Source of the DNA: Pokkaliibacter plantistimulans
GTDB lineage: Bacteria > Pseudomonadota > Gammaproteobacteria > Pseudomonadales > Balneatricaceae
Assembly: GCF_003194385.1 (NCBI RefSeq)
Contig: NZ_LAPT01000027.1
Span: 1 to 64,000 of the forward strand
Direction of reading: 5' to 3'
Length of the DNA: 64,000 nt
The notes under the pieces were generated by a model. The model was given only the letters and a program-made list of their open reading frames with translations, searched no databases and was not told where the DNA came from. Each line of letters starts with the position of its first letter. Positions within the stretch are counted from its first letter, which is position 1. Positions 30,896-40,545 of this stretch are shown here, piece by piece. A program made the translations under genes and the position numbers.

Positions 30896-31327
30896 ATGGC
30901 ATTAGAAAATCAAGAGCTGCGCAAAGCCGGCCTGAAGATCACCCTCCCGCGTGTCAAGATCTATCAGATCCTGGAGCAGGCTGGTGAACAGGATCACTGG
31001 AGTGCAGAAGATATCTATCGGATTCTGATGGAGCAGGGTGAGGATGTTGGCCTGGCCACCGTTTATCGCGTGCTGACTCAGTTCGAAGCTGCAGGTTTGG
31101 TGGTACGTCATCATTTTGAAGGTGGCCACTCGGTATTCGAACTGTCATCGGATGACAAGCATGACCATATCGTATGCGTGAAATCAGGTGTTGTACGTGA
31201 GTTTTCTGACCCTGTTATCAACAAACGTCTTCAGGAAATTGCCGAAGAGAATGGTTTTATCCTGACTGATCGGACTATCTACCTGTATGGCATCTATAAA
31301 GATGCTGATAAAGAAAGGAAGATCTGA
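30896..31327 (+). CDS. fur: Ferric uptake regulator Fur
   Basis: Fur represses iron-uptake genes when bound to Fe(II). The 143-residue protein begins MALENQELRKAGLKITLPR, as in Pseudomonas; an in-frame ATG at 30854 would add an unconserved 14 residues. It has the winged helix, the metal-binding HHFEGGHSVFE segment and HDHIVCVKSG. Only one Cys is in that loop where E. coli has CxxC, and no C-terminal Cys pair exists. A structural zinc site through two Cys pairs is therefore absent, as in P. aeruginosa Fur. No clear Fur box was seen before it. Confidence 0.95.
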   Translation: MALENQELRKAGLKITLPRVKIYQILEQAGEQDHWSAEDIYRILMEQGEDVGLATVYRVLTQFEAAGLVVRHHFEGGHSVFELSSDDKHDHIVCVKSGVVREFSDPVINKRLQEIAEENGFILTDRTIYLYGIYKDADKERKI

Positions 31328-31371
31328 TCCTTATCTTCAGGCGTACTCATCTATGATGACTGCGTTTAACT

Positions 31372-31397
31372 AAAAAGCCTGCATGCGCAGGCTTTTT
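31372..31397. terminator. Bidirectional terminator between fur and recN
   Basis: AAAAAGCCTGC and GCAGGCTTTTT pair perfectly around ATGC. A and T runs on both sides allow it to act for both convergent genes. Confidence 0.95.
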
Positions 31398-31440
31398 CAT
31401 TTCTTCAGAGACGTCGTGTGCACCTACATTACTTTAAAAC

Positions 31441-33111
31441 TCAGTGTGGAAGCTGGTTGAGCATTGCTTCGGCATGAGCTCGGGCATGATGGGAAAGCTC
31501 AGAGCCACCTAGCATACGGGCAATTTCGTCTACTCGCTGATTATCACTTAGGCGATGAATGCGAGAGTGGGTCAGACCTTGGCGAACCTCTTTGCTGACA
31601 AATAAATGATGATGCGCCTGAGCGGCAACTTGCGGCTGATGGGTAACACACATGACCTGTACCCGATCTCCCAGTTGGCGCAGCAGTTTGCCAACCACCT
31701 CCGCAACAGCACCGCCAATCCCGACATCCACCTCATCAAAAATCAAGGTAGGCATGGTACTGGCGTGAGCGGCCACGACCTGAATGGCCAGGCTGATGCG
31801 TGATAACTCCCCTCCAGAGGCCACTTTATGCAGGGCGCGTGGTGGCTGGCCAGGATTGGCGCTTAATAAAAACTCGACCTGGTCAATACCCTTGGCATTG
31901 TATTGTGCTGCTTCCAGGCGGCTGACCTGAGCAATAAAGCGGCTATGAGGCATGCTCAATGCACGTAACTGTTCCACTACTTGATTGCTCAGACGTTCTG
32001 CTGCTTGTTGGCGTTGTTCACTGAGTTTCTCGGCCAGCATCAGATAGCGTTCAAGATGAACTGCTACGTCTGCCTCTAGAGCGGCCAACTGGTTATCATC
32101 AATATTAAGCTCTGCCAGCTCTGATTCTAACTGCTGTTGAAATGCCGGAATCCCATAAGGGTCAATACGATGTTTCCGGGCGAGGGAATAAATCAGATGC
32201 AATCGCTCATCAACATCCTGTAATCGTTCGGGGCTGATCTCACACTGATCCAGACCGTGCTGAAGTGAGTTCATTGCCTCATCCAATTGAATGGCAGCAC
32301 TATCAAGTAACGTGTCGACTTCATCCAAGATGGAGCGTGGCAATTGCATCTGATTAAGCAATGAACGGCATCGACGTAACTGATCCTGCAGGTTCTCGTC
32401 GCCATCGCGGGTGAGCTCGACAAGTTGTTGGCCTAAACGCAGGTTATGTTCGGCATTGGCAAGGATTTTCTGCTCCTGCTCCAGTTCCTCAAGCTCGCCC
32501 TGGCGCACATTCAGCTGTTGAAGCTCCTCTACCTGATAACTCAATAGCTGTACCTTCGCTTGATCTTCTTCACTACGTTCTTGCACTGTTTGCCAGTGCT
32601 GCAAGCGCTTCTGCCAGCTTTTAAATGACAGGTTAACTGCTGTTGTTGCTTCTGTCAGTTGTGCATAGTCGTCAAGAAAGTACTGATGGGTGTGGGGATT
32701 GAGTAGTTTCTGGTGAGCATGCTGGCCATGGATTTCCAGCAGATGTTCACCCAGTTGTCGTAACTCTTGTAAATTGCATGGCTGGCCATTGATCCAAGCA
32801 CGTGATCTGCCCTCGGCACTGATAGTGCGGCGCAAGATGCATTGATGATCCTGAAGCAGCTCGCGCTCTGCCAGCCATTCCTGTGCCTGGGGAATGGCTT
32901 GAATATCAAAGCAGGCGCTTATATCTGCCTTGTCACTTCCGTGTCGGACACAGCCAGCATCGCCCCGGTCACCGAGTGCCAGAGCCAATGCGTCCAGCAT
33001 GATGGACTTGCCTGCACCTGTCTCGCCGCTGATGGCAAGCATCCCGCCGGGAAGCTCGAGATCCAGATGTTCAACAATAGCAACGTTGCGAATGGTAAGT
33101 TGGCAGAGCAT
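31441..33111 (-). CDS. recN: DNA repair protein RecN
   Basis: RecN is an SMC-like ATPase for double-strand-break repair. The 556-residue protein has Walker A GETGAGKS (29-36), a central coiled coil (about 150-370) rich in Gln/Glu/Leu, the signature ASGGELSRISLA and Walker B LIFDEVDVGIGG. GGGGA precedes the ATG. A LexA box lies 18 bases upstream, so SOS induction is expected. It is convergent with fur. Confidence 0.97.
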   Translation of the reverse strand: MLCQLTIRNVAIVEHLDLELPGGMLAISGETGAGKSIMLDALALALGDRGDAGCVRHGSDKADISACFDIQAIPQAQEWLAERELLQDHQCILRRTISAEGRSRAWINGQPCNLQELRQLGEHLLEIHGQHAHQKLLNPHTHQYFLDDYAQLTEATTAVNLSFKSWQKRLQHWQTVQERSEEDQAKVQLLSYQVEELQQLNVRQGELEELEQEQKILANAEHNLRLGQQLVELTRDGDENLQDQLRRCRSLLNQMQLPRSILDEVDTLLDSAAIQLDEAMNSLQHGLDQCEISPERLQDVDERLHLIYSLARKHRIDPYGIPAFQQQLESELAELNIDDNQLAALEADVAVHLERYLMLAEKLSEQRQQAAERLSNQVVEQLRALSMPHSRFIAQVSRLEAAQYNAKGIDQVEFLLSANPGQPPRALHKVASGGELSRISLAIQVVAAHASTMPTLIFDEVDVGIGGAVAEVVGKLLRQLGDRVQVMCVTHQPQVAAQAHHHLFVSKEVRQGLTHSRIHRLSDNQRVDEIARMLGGSELSHHARAHAEAMLNQLPH

Positions 33112-33128
33112 GACGTTTCCCCGTCATA

Positions 33129-33148
33129 GACTGGTTTTATATCCAGTA
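33129..33148 (-). promoter_or_regulatory. LexA (SOS) box before recN
   Basis: The plus-strand core is ACTGGTTTTATATCCAGTA. It keeps CTG and CAG at the correct spacing and fits the 20-base gammaproteobacterial LexA consensus at about 15 positions. It starts 18 bases upstream of the recN ATG. A plausible promoter, TTGCGC-16-TAAACT on the minus strand, lies just upstream of and against it. Confidence 0.8.
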
Positions 33149-33209
33149 GTTTATCCAGCTTTTCGTCTAGCGCAATGGCTTTTTGCTGACATTTTAAACA
33201 GTGTGATGA

Positions 33210-33237
33210 CTTGAAAGTGCTGTGATCGTTCCCATAT
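33210..33237 (+). promoter_or_regulatory. Sigma-32 heat-shock promoter for grpE-dnaK-dnaJ
   Basis: CTTGAAA (33210-33216), 14 bases, then CCCATAT (33231-33237) fit the RpoH consensus CTTGAAA...CCCCATnT. It is about 116 bases before grpE, the first gene of the chaperone set, where such a promoter is expected. Confidence 0.8.
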
Positions 33238-33352
33238 TGCTGCCCAACTTGTTCCCCCTGACTATCTGGTGGGGGCACCAAGGCAATGCCTTGCCGGTGA
33301 TGAATGAACAGAGATTGTTAAGACTTAACCAACAGCTTAAGAGGATTGGCCC

Positions 33353-33928
33353 ATGGCGAACCACGAGAACACTGTCCCTGAGCAGGACGAAGTGAAGGAC
33401 GCGATTGCAGAAGAGCAGTGTGAAGCTGGGCAGACTGCAGATGTTGAACCTAGTGTTGAAGCGTTGCAGAGCGAAGTAGACCAGCTGAAACAGCAGCTCA
33501 ATGACGCTCGTGAGCAGGCGCTGCGTGCACAGGCAGAGATGCAGAATAGCCGCCGTCGCGCCGAGCAGGAAGTGGAAAAGGCACATCGTTATGCGCTGGA
33601 AAAGTTTGCCGGTGAGCTACTACCCATCGTCGACAATCTGGAGCGAGCCATTCAGTCGTCTCAGGGGGACAACGAGCATCTGCTGGCTGTGCGTGAAGGG
33701 GTGGAGATGACCCTCGATCTGTTTGTCAAAACATTGGAAAAGTTCAATGTTGGTACTGTGCATCCTGTCGGCGAAGACTTTAATCCAGACCTGCATCAGG
33801 CGGTGACCATGATTCCGCACCCGGAAATGGATGCGAACAAGGTCGTTGATGTCATGATGAAAGGCTATACCCTCAATGGTCGCCTGCTGCGTCCTGCGAT
33901 GGTGGTGGTTTCTAAAGGTAAGGCCTGA
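33353..33928 (+). CDS. grpE: Nucleotide exchange factor GrpE
   Basis: GrpE releases ADP from DnaK and acts as a thermosensor. The 191-residue protein has an acidic N-terminus, a long coiled coil (about 35-95) containing AEMQNSRRRAEQEV, and the C-terminal beta domain with the GYTLNGRLLRPAMVVVSKG ending. It leads the chaperone cluster under a sigma-32 promoter. Confidence 0.97.
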   Translation: MANHENTVPEQDEVKDAIAEEQCEAGQTADVEPSVEALQSEVDQLKQQLNDAREQALRAQAEMQNSRRRAEQEVEKAHRYALEKFAGELLPIVDNLERAIQSSQGDNEHLLAVREGVEMTLDLFVKTLEKFNVGTVHPVGEDFNPDLHQAVTMIPHPEMDANKVVDVMMKGYTLNGRLLRPAMVVVSKGKA

Positions 33929-34047
33929 AGTTGTTAAAAAAAGTAAGGTCTGGACTTGAAATAACTGAAAGCGGACCAACCTTACAAGCCAAGCTGATTT
34001 AGGGAGCAAGGTGCTCCCCTGAGAATGAATTCTGAGGTTTGAATACT

Positions 34048-35967
34048 ATGGGCAAAATTATTGGTATCGACTTGGGAACCACCAACTCCTGCGTGGCCGT
34101 ACTGGAGGGGGATAAGGTTCGCGTCATTGAAAATGCTGAAGGCGCACGTACTACGCCTTCTATCGTCGCTTATGCTGACGACAGCGAAGTGTTGGTTGGT
34201 CAGCCTGCCAAACGCCAGGCCGTTACCAATCCTCATAACACCCTGTATGCAGTCAAGCGTCTGATCGGTCGTAAGTTTGCTGATGATGTCGTGCAGAAAG
34301 ACATCAAGATGGTGCCGTACAAAATTGTTGGCGCTGACAATGGCGATGCCTGGGTAGAAGCCAAAGGCAAGAAAATGGCTCCTCCGCAGGTGTCTGCTGA
34401 AGTGCTGAAAAAAATGAAAAAGACCGCTGAGGACTATCTTGGTGAAGAAGTCACCGCGGCGGTTATTACTGTTCCTGCTTACTTCAATGACTCTCAGCGT
34501 CAGGCAACCAAAGATGCTGGCCGCATCGCGGGCTTGGATGTCAAACGTATTATCAACGAGCCAACTGCCGCGGCACTAGCATACGGTATGGACAAGAAGG
34601 GAGGCGACTCCAAGATCGCTGTCTATGACTTGGGTGGTGGTACTTTCGATATCTCTATCATCGAGATTGCTGATGTTGATGGTGAAAAACAATTTGAAGT
34701 ACTGTCTACCAATGGTGACACCTTCCTGGGTGGTGAAGACTTTGACCTGGCGCTGATTGACTATCTGGCCAGCGAGTTTAAAAAGGAAAGCAGCATTGAT
34801 TTGAAGGGTGACCCTCTGGCCATGCAGCGTCTGAAAGAAGCTGCGGAAAAGGCCAAGATTGAACTGTCTTCTGCTCAGCAGACTGACGTTAACCTGCCAT
34901 ACATCACTGCTGATGCAACAGGTCCCAAGCACCTTAACATCAAGGTGACCCGCGCCAAATTGGAGTCTCTGGTTGAGGACTTGGTGCAGCGCTCACTGGA
35001 GCCTTGCCGTATCGCGTTGAATGATGCCGGTCTGAAGCCTGCTGAAATCGACGAAGTTATTCTGGTTGGTGGTCAGACTCGTATGCCGATGGTGCTGGAG
35101 AAAGTGAAGGCTTTCTTTGGTAAAGAGCCACGTCGTGACGTAAACCCCGACGAAGCGGTAGCAATTGGAGCCGCTATTCAGGGCGCCGTATTGTCTGGTG
35201 ATGTAAAAGACGTGCTGCTGCTGGACGTCACCCCGCTGACGCTGGGTATCGAAACCATGGGTGGCGTGATGACTCCGCTGATCGACAAGAACACCACTAT
35301 TCCGACTCGCAAGTCGCAGGTGTTCTCGACTGCTGACGATAACCAGACTGCTGTCACTATCCATGTCTTGCAGGGTGAGCGTAAGCAGGCTACTCAGAAT
35401 AAATCGCTGGGTCGTTTCGATCTGTCTGATATTCCTCCCGCGCCTCGCGGTGTACCACAGATCGAAGTCAGCTTTGATATCGATGCCAACGGTATTTTGA
35501 ACGTCTCTGCTAAGGACAAGGCCACAGGTAAAGAGCAGTCTATCGTTATCAAGGCTTCATCCGGTCTGAGTGATGAAGAGATTGAAAAGATGGTGCGTGA
35601 CGCTGAAGCCAATGCTGCCGAAGACAAGAAGTTTGAGGAGCTGGTGCAGGCACGTAACGGTGCCGACGGCATGGTTCACACTGCCCACAAGACGCTGAAG
35701 GATGCTGGTGATAAGGCCACTGCTGAAGAGAAAGCAAAGATTGAAGCAGCAATCAAGGCGGTGGAAGAAGCGCTTAAAGGGGATGATAAAGACGTCATCA
35801 CCAGCAAAACAGAGGAACTGACTGAGGCACTGTCTGGTCTGGCGCAAAAAATGTATGCAGAAGCTGCAAGCCAGGAGCAGGCTTCAGGTGGCGCTCAGGA
35901 TGCTGGTGCCAAGCAGGATGATGCGGTTGACGCCGAGTTTGAAGAAGTGAAGGATGACAAGAAGTAA
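34048..35967 (+). CDS. dnaK: Chaperone DnaK (Hsp70)
   Basis: DnaK is the ATP-dependent Hsp70 for folding and stress recovery. The 639-residue protein starts [18 protein letters not shown]. It has the ATPase signatures [13 protein letters not shown] and [10 protein letters not shown], the interdomain linker [10 protein letters not shown], a substrate-binding beta domain and a helical lid ending in an Asp/Glu-rich tail (EEVKDDKK). GAGG precedes the ATG at 34048; the earlier in-frame TTG at 34039 is unlikely. Confidence 0.98.
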   Translation: MGKIIGIDLGTTNSCVAVLEGDKVRVIENAEGARTTPSIVAYADDSEVLVGQPAKRQAVTNPHNTLYAVKRLIGRKFADDVVQKDIKMVPYKIVGADNGDAWVEAKGKKMAPPQVSAEVLKKMKKTAEDYLGEEVTAAVITVPAYFNDSQRQATKDAGRIAGLDVKRIINEPTAAALAYGMDKKGGDSKIAVYDLGGGTFDISIIEIADVDGEKQFEVLSTNGDTFLGGEDFDLALIDYLASEFKKESSIDLKGDPLAMQRLKEAAEKAKIELSSAQQTDVNLPYITADATGPKHLNIKVTRAKLESLVEDLVQRSLEPCRIALNDAGLKPAEIDEVILVGGQTRMPMVLEKVKAFFGKEPRRDVNPDEAVAIGAAIQGAVLSGDVKDVLLLDVTPLTLGIETMGGVMTPLIDKNTTIPTRKSQVFSTADDNQTAVTIHVLQGERKQATQNKSLGRFDLSDIPPAPRGVPQIEVSFDIDANGILNVSAKDKATGKEQSIVIKASSGLSDEEIEKMVRDAEANAAEDKKFEELVQARNGADGMVHTAHKTLKDAGDKATAEEKAKIEAAIKAVEEALKGDDKDVITSKTEELTEALSGLAQKMYAEAASQEQASGGAQDAGAKQDDAVDAEFEEVKDDKK

Positions 35968-36031
35968 GAGTCTTTCACTTGTTAGCGGATTATCCACGTA
36001 ATTCGCTGACAACTTGGCTTTGAAGTTGACG

Positions 36032-36057
36032 AAGGCGCAGGTAGACTGCGCCTTTTC
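36032..36057 (+). terminator. Hairpin between dnaK and dnaJ
   Basis: AAGGCGCA and TGCGCCTT pair around GGTAGAC and are followed by TTT. It may act as a partial terminator that lowers dnaJ relative to dnaK. Confidence 0.6.
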
Positions 36058-36102
36058 CATTGGAGTCACCGGCAGTGCCGGTACAGCTAGCCAGCGAAGA
36101 TC

Positions 36103-37248
36103 ATGTCAAAACGCGATTTCTATGAAGTGCTGGGGCTGCAGCGCGATGCCTCTGAGCAGGACATCAAGAAAGCCTACCGGCGCATGGCCATGAAGTTCCA
36201 TCCGGACCGTAATCCGGATGACAGTGAGGCGGAAGCCAAGTTCAAAGAAGTGAACGAAGCCTACGAAGTGCTGTCCGATGCCCAGAAAAAGGCCGCATAC
36301 GATCAGTTCGGCCATGCCGGTGTTGATCCCAATGCCGCAGGCGGCTTTGGTGGGGGTGGTTTTGGCGGGGGCAGTTTCCAGGATATTTTTGGGGATGTCT
36401 TCGGCGATATTTTTGGTGGTGGTGGCGGCTTTGCCCGTGGTGGACGTGGCGGCCCTCAACGTGGCTCGGACTTGCGTTACACCCTGGAGCTGGAGCTTGA
36501 AGAAGCTGTCAAGGGCTGTCAGAAATCCCTGACAATTCCATCTTTGTCAGAGTGCGACACTTGCCATGGCAGTGGAGCGAAAAAAGGGACTCAGCCACAG
36601 ACCTGTTCTACCTGCGGTGGCGCGGGGCAGATTCGTATGCAGCAAGGCTTCTTCTCTGTGCAGCAGACGTGCCCTGCCTGTCACGGCAGTGGCAAGGTAA
36701 TCACTGATCCTTGTGGCGATTGCCATGGTCGTGGTCGGGTTGAGAAAACCAAGACTCTTAGCGTCAAAATTCCGGCAGGTGTTGATACTGGTGACCGTAT
36801 TCGTCTTTCAGGTGAAGGTGAGGCGGGAGTGCAGGGTGGTCCGGCAGGCGATCTGTATGTACAGGTATCGGTACGTGAACATCCGATTTTTGAGCGTGAT
36901 GGCAAGAATCTGTTCTGTGACGTGCCGGTCAGCATCGTTGATGCTGCTCTCGGTGGAGAGCTTGAAGTGCCAACACTGGATGGTCGTGTCCGTCTCAAGA
37001 TTCCGACGGAAACTCAGACTGGCAAGCAGTTCCGTCTGCGTGGCAAAGGCGTGGTGCCGGTCCGTGGCGGTGCAGCAGGTGACCTGATCTGTCGTATCGT
37101 GGTCGAGACTCCGGTCAATTTGACGGCACGTCAGAAAGAGTTGCTGCAGGAGTTTCAAGCAACAATGAAGGACCAGGATGAGCGCCATGCGCCTCGTACC
37201 AAATCCTTCTTTGATGGCGTGAAGAAGTTTTTTGAGGACATGAAGTAA
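36103..37248 (+). CDS. dnaJ: Chaperone DnaJ (Hsp40)
   Basis: DnaJ stimulates DnaK ATPase and delivers substrates. The 381-residue protein has the J domain with HPD at 33-35 and a Gly/Phe-rich stretch (about 75-115). Four zinc-binding repeats follow ([32 protein letters not shown]), then the C-terminal substrate domains. It is a complete type I DnaJ. Confidence 0.98.
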   Translation: MSKRDFYEVLGLQRDASEQDIKKAYRRMAMKFHPDRNPDDSEAEAKFKEVNEAYEVLSDAQKKAAYDQFGHAGVDPNAAGGFGGGGFGGGSFQDIFGDVFGDIFGGGGGFARGGRGGPQRGSDLRYTLELELEEAVKGCQKSLTIPSLSECDTCHGSGAKKGTQPQTCSTCGGAGQIRMQQGFFSVQQTCPACHGSGKVITDPCGDCHGRGRVEKTKTLSVKIPAGVDTGDRIRLSGEGEAGVQGGPAGDLYVQVSVREHPIFERDGKNLFCDVPVSIVDAALGGELEVPTLDGRVRLKIPTETQTGKQFRLRGKGVVPVRGGAAGDLICRIVVETPVNLTARQKELLQEFQATMKDQDERHAPRTKSFFDGVKKFFEDMK

Positions 37249-37274
37249 GCGGATGCAGTGGTATTCGTGACAGG

Positions 37275-37300
37275 AAAGGGCGACCATGGTCGCCCTTTTT
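37275..37300 (+). terminator. Intrinsic terminator after dnaJ
   Basis: AAAGGGCGACC and GGTCGCCCTTT form a perfect 11-bp stem and run into T residues. It ends the chaperone unit before dapB. Confidence 0.93.
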
Positions 37301-37335
37301 CTTTATAATCTCGCCACCTCTGAATTTGACTGTGA

Positions 37336-38160
<825 letters not shown>

Positions 38161-38243
38161 GGTCTGCGTCTGTACTGTCTTGAGCGAGTGTCTCAGTGTG
38201 GCGGTGAGTGGCGTCAAAATTGCCTAAATGCTGTACAGCTGGC

Positions 38244-38272
38244 TTGCATAGTGCCAGCTGCATCACTAAAAT
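38244..38272 (+). promoter_or_regulatory. Sigma-70 promoter for rpsF operon
   Basis: TTGCAT (38244-38249), 17 bases, then TAAAAT (38267-38272). The predicted transcript would have a leader of about 85 bases before rpsF. Confidence 0.7.
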
Positions 38273-38311
38273 ACTGTGCTCTTTGAAATACCCTATCTAT
38301 CCTCCTTGCTT

Positions 38312-38352
38312 CTTAACTGTGCAGCAGTGTGCTGTTAAGGGGCTGTTAACCC
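38312..38352 (+). promoter_or_regulatory. Structured leader of rpsF-rpsR, possible S6:S18 binding site
   Basis: CTTAAC (38312-38317) and GTTAAG (38334-38339) pair, with an inner AGCA/TGCT stem and a five-base bulge on the 5' side. A GGGG...CCCG pairing overlaps it and ends next to the TAAGGAG ribosome-binding site. Many bacteria carry an S6:S18-binding hairpin with a CCG element here. The match is by position and shape only. Confidence 0.4.
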
Positions 38353-38365
38353 GTAAGGAGCTTAC

Positions 38366-38779
38366 ATGCGTCATTACGAAATCGTGTTCCTGGTACATCC
38401 GGACCAGAGCGAACAAGTTCCAGCCATGATCGAACGTTACACCACTATGATCGAAGGTGTTAACGGTAAGATCCATCGTCTGGAAGATTGGGGCCGTCGT
38501 CAGCTGGCATACCCAATCAACAAAATCCACAAGGCACACTACGTGCTGATGAACGTTGAAGCGACCCAGGAAGTCATGGACGAACTGGAAGATCTGTTCC
38601 GCTACAACGACGCTGTTATCCGTAACATGGTTCTGCGCCGTAAAGATGCAGTAACCGAAGTATCCCCAATCAAAGCTGCTGAAAGCCGTGAAGAGCGTCG
38701 TCCCCGTCGTGAAGACAACGCTGCTAATGCAGAGCAGAACGACGTAGCTGAAAAAGCAGAAGAAACCAGCGAAGAATAA
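38366..38779 (+). CDS. rpsF: 30S ribosomal protein S6
   Basis: S6 binds the central domain of 16S rRNA together with S18. The 137-residue protein begins [18 protein letters not shown] and contains [16 protein letters not shown]. The C-terminus is a long Glu-rich tail, which in E. coli receives extra glutamates from RimK. AAGGAG precedes the ATG. It is first in rpsF-rpsR-membrane protein-rplI. Confidence 0.97.
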   Translation: MRHYEIVFLVHPDQSEQVPAMIERYTTMIEGVNGKIHRLEDWGRRQLAYPINKIHKAHYVLMNVEATQEVMDELEDLFRYNDAVIRNMVLRRKDAVTEVSPIKAAESREERRPRREDNAANAEQNDVAEKAEETSEE

Positions 38780-38820
38780 GCTGAGTTTTCTTTTACTTAA
38801 CTGATTGAGGAGTTTTACAG

Positions 38821-39048
38821 ATGGCGCGTTTTTTCCGTCGTAGAAAGTTTTGCCGCTTCACAGCCGAGAATGTGAAGGAAATCGATTACAAAGACATCGA
38901 AACCCTGAAGGGCTACATCACCGAGACCGGCAAGATTGTTCCTAGCCGTATCACCGGTACCCGTGCCCGTTATCAGCGTCAGCTGGCGACCGCTATCAAG
39001 CGTGCTCGTTTCCTGGCTCTGCTGCCTTACACCGACAGCCACAAATAA
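38821..39048 (+). CDS. rpsR: 30S ribosomal protein S18
   Basis: The 75-residue S18 begins [13 protein letters not shown] and holds the conserved [13 protein letters not shown] and [19 protein letters not shown] segments. It forms a heterodimer with S6 on the 30S platform. It starts 42 bases after rpsF. Confidence 0.98.
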   Translation: MARFFRRRKFCRFTAENVKEIDYKDIETLKGYITETGKIVPSRITGTRARYQRQLATAIKRARFLALLPYTDSHK

Positions 39049-39062
39049 GGAACCGCTAAGGC

Positions 39063-39908
39063 ATGCGTGCACTTGCTGAGTACCTCATGCAAGGCCGCAG
39101 ACAGGCCTTACTGGTTGCTGTTGTTTGTGCCGCACTACCAATGATGTTTTGGCTGAGTGCGGCAACCGTGAGCCTGGTGACCTTGCGTAGAGGCTACCGG
39201 GAAGGCGTAAAGATTGTAGTCTGGGCCTTGCTGCCCACACTGGCTTGGTGGGCCATGGGTGATCCCACGCCACTGATGAGCTTGCTTGGCACCTTTATAC
39301 TGGCCTGGGTGTTGCGGGCGACAGTGTCGTGGCCCCAGGTCCTGTTGGTATCAACGCTAGTTGGCTTGTTGTTGAGTGGTGTGCTGCCCATGGCCCTGCA
39401 GGCTCTGGTCAGCCAACTGCAGACCCTCAGCGACAGCTGGCTGGCGTCAGTGGTAGACGGTCCTGTACCGAGTGATGCCCGATACTGGCTGATGCAATTA
39501 CTGATGGGCGCTCTAGCGGCTTTTCAGTGTGCTATCAACCTCGGCAGTGTGATGATGGCGAGAGCTTGGCAAGCAGATCTTTACAATCCCGGTGGTTTCA
39601 GAGCGGAATTTCATCAGCTCAGGCTGCCGGCCTGGCTGGCACTGGCGTTAGGCTTTGTTCTGATGCTGGGAGCGGGAGCTGGCCCCGAGTGGCTGCGTTG
39701 GCTACCGGTGTTGTCTCTGCCGCTGGTCGTTGCAGGGTTAGCCTTGGTTCACGGGGTAATAGGTATCAAGGCACTGGGTAAAGCATGGCTGGGTGCACTT
39801 TATGTGGCACTGCTGCTGCTTGGACCGTATGTGTATCCTTTATTGATGCTGCTGGGTGTGATCGACTCGTTGATCAATATCCGCAGAAGACTTAACCCGA
39901 TGGTCTGA
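39063..39908 (+). CDS. Predicted inner-membrane protein between rpsR and rplI
   Basis: The 281-residue protein has about eight hydrophobic helices with short polar loops, and no catalytic motif is visible. Pseudomonas has a similar hypothetical membrane protein between rpsR and rplI. The fold resembles DUF2232-type proteins, some of which sit near ribosomal genes; this is a tentative match. It starts 15 bases after rpsR and ends 29 bases before rplI, so it is in the same transcript. The function is unknown. Confidence 0.8.
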   Translation: MRALAEYLMQGRRQALLVAVVCAALPMMFWLSAATVSLVTLRRGYREGVKIVVWALLPTLAWWAMGDPTPLMSLLGTFILAWVLRATVSWPQVLLVSTLVGLLLSGVLPMALQALVSQLQTLSDSWLASVVDGPVPSDARYWLMQLLMGALAAFQCAINLGSVMMARAWQADLYNPGGFRAEFHQLRLPAWLALALGFVLMLGAGAGPEWLRWLPVLSLPLVVAGLALVHGVIGIKALGKAWLGALYVALLLLGPYVYPLLMLLGVIDSLINIRRRLNPMV

Positions 39909-39937
39909 CCCGGGTTGTGCAAACAGAGGTTTACGAG

Positions 39938-40384
39938 ATGGAAGTTATTCTGCTCGAGAAAGTCGGCAAGCTGGGTGGCTTGGGCGACAGAGTTAAAGTT
40001 AAAGCTGGTTATGGTCGTAACTTCCTGATGCCTTACGGCAAGGCAGTTATGGCTACTTCTGCTAACGTTGAAGCTTTTGAAGCCCGCCGTGCCGAGCTGG
40101 AAAAAGCAGCTGCCGATAAGCTGGCTACTGCCCAGTCTCGCGCTACTCAACTGGCTGAAATCGAACTGTCTATCGTTGCCAAAGCCGGTGACGAAGGCAA
40201 ACTGTTCGGCTCTATCGGTACTCGTGATCTGGCTGATGCCATCACTGCTGCCGGTATCGCTGTAGACAAGTCAGAAGTTCGTCTGCCCAATGGCGCTCTG
40301 CGTCACACTGGCGAATTCGAAGTAGCTATCCAGCTGCACCCTGAAGTGTCTGCCAAAGTTACCATCATCGTGGTAGCTGAATAA
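39938..40384 (+). CDS. rplI: 50S ribosomal protein L9
   Basis: The 148-residue L9 has the N-terminal rRNA-binding domain ([30 protein letters not shown]), a long connecting helix (about 40-75) and the C-terminal domain with [18 protein letters not shown] precedes ATG 39938; an upstream in-frame ATG at 39917 is not conserved. A strong terminator follows. Confidence 0.97.
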   Translation: MEVILLEKVGKLGGLGDRVKVKAGYGRNFLMPYGKAVMATSANVEAFEARRAELEKAAADKLATAQSRATQLAEIELSIVAKAGDEGKLFGSIGTRDLADAITAAGIAVDKSEVRLPNGALRHTGEFEVAIQLHPEVSAKVTIIVVAE

Positions 40385-40418
40385 GCTGACGCTTTATCGG
40401 TCGTCGTCAAGATGACTA

Positions 40419-40444
40419 CAAACACCCGCTTCGGCGGGTGTTTG
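40419..40444 (+). terminator. Terminator with UUCG tetraloop after rplI
   Basis: CAAACACCCGC and GCGGGTGTTTG form an 11-bp stem capped by TTCG, followed by a T-rich stretch. It separates rplI from dnaB. Confidence 0.93.
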
Positions 40445-40545
40445 TGTTTATGCCCTATCAGAGTCCACTGAGTTATGGTGAGATTCCCAGGCGAGCTGCT
40501 CTGGTATAGGGTAATAGCCCGGTTTGTCTATTGAGACTGATGTTG

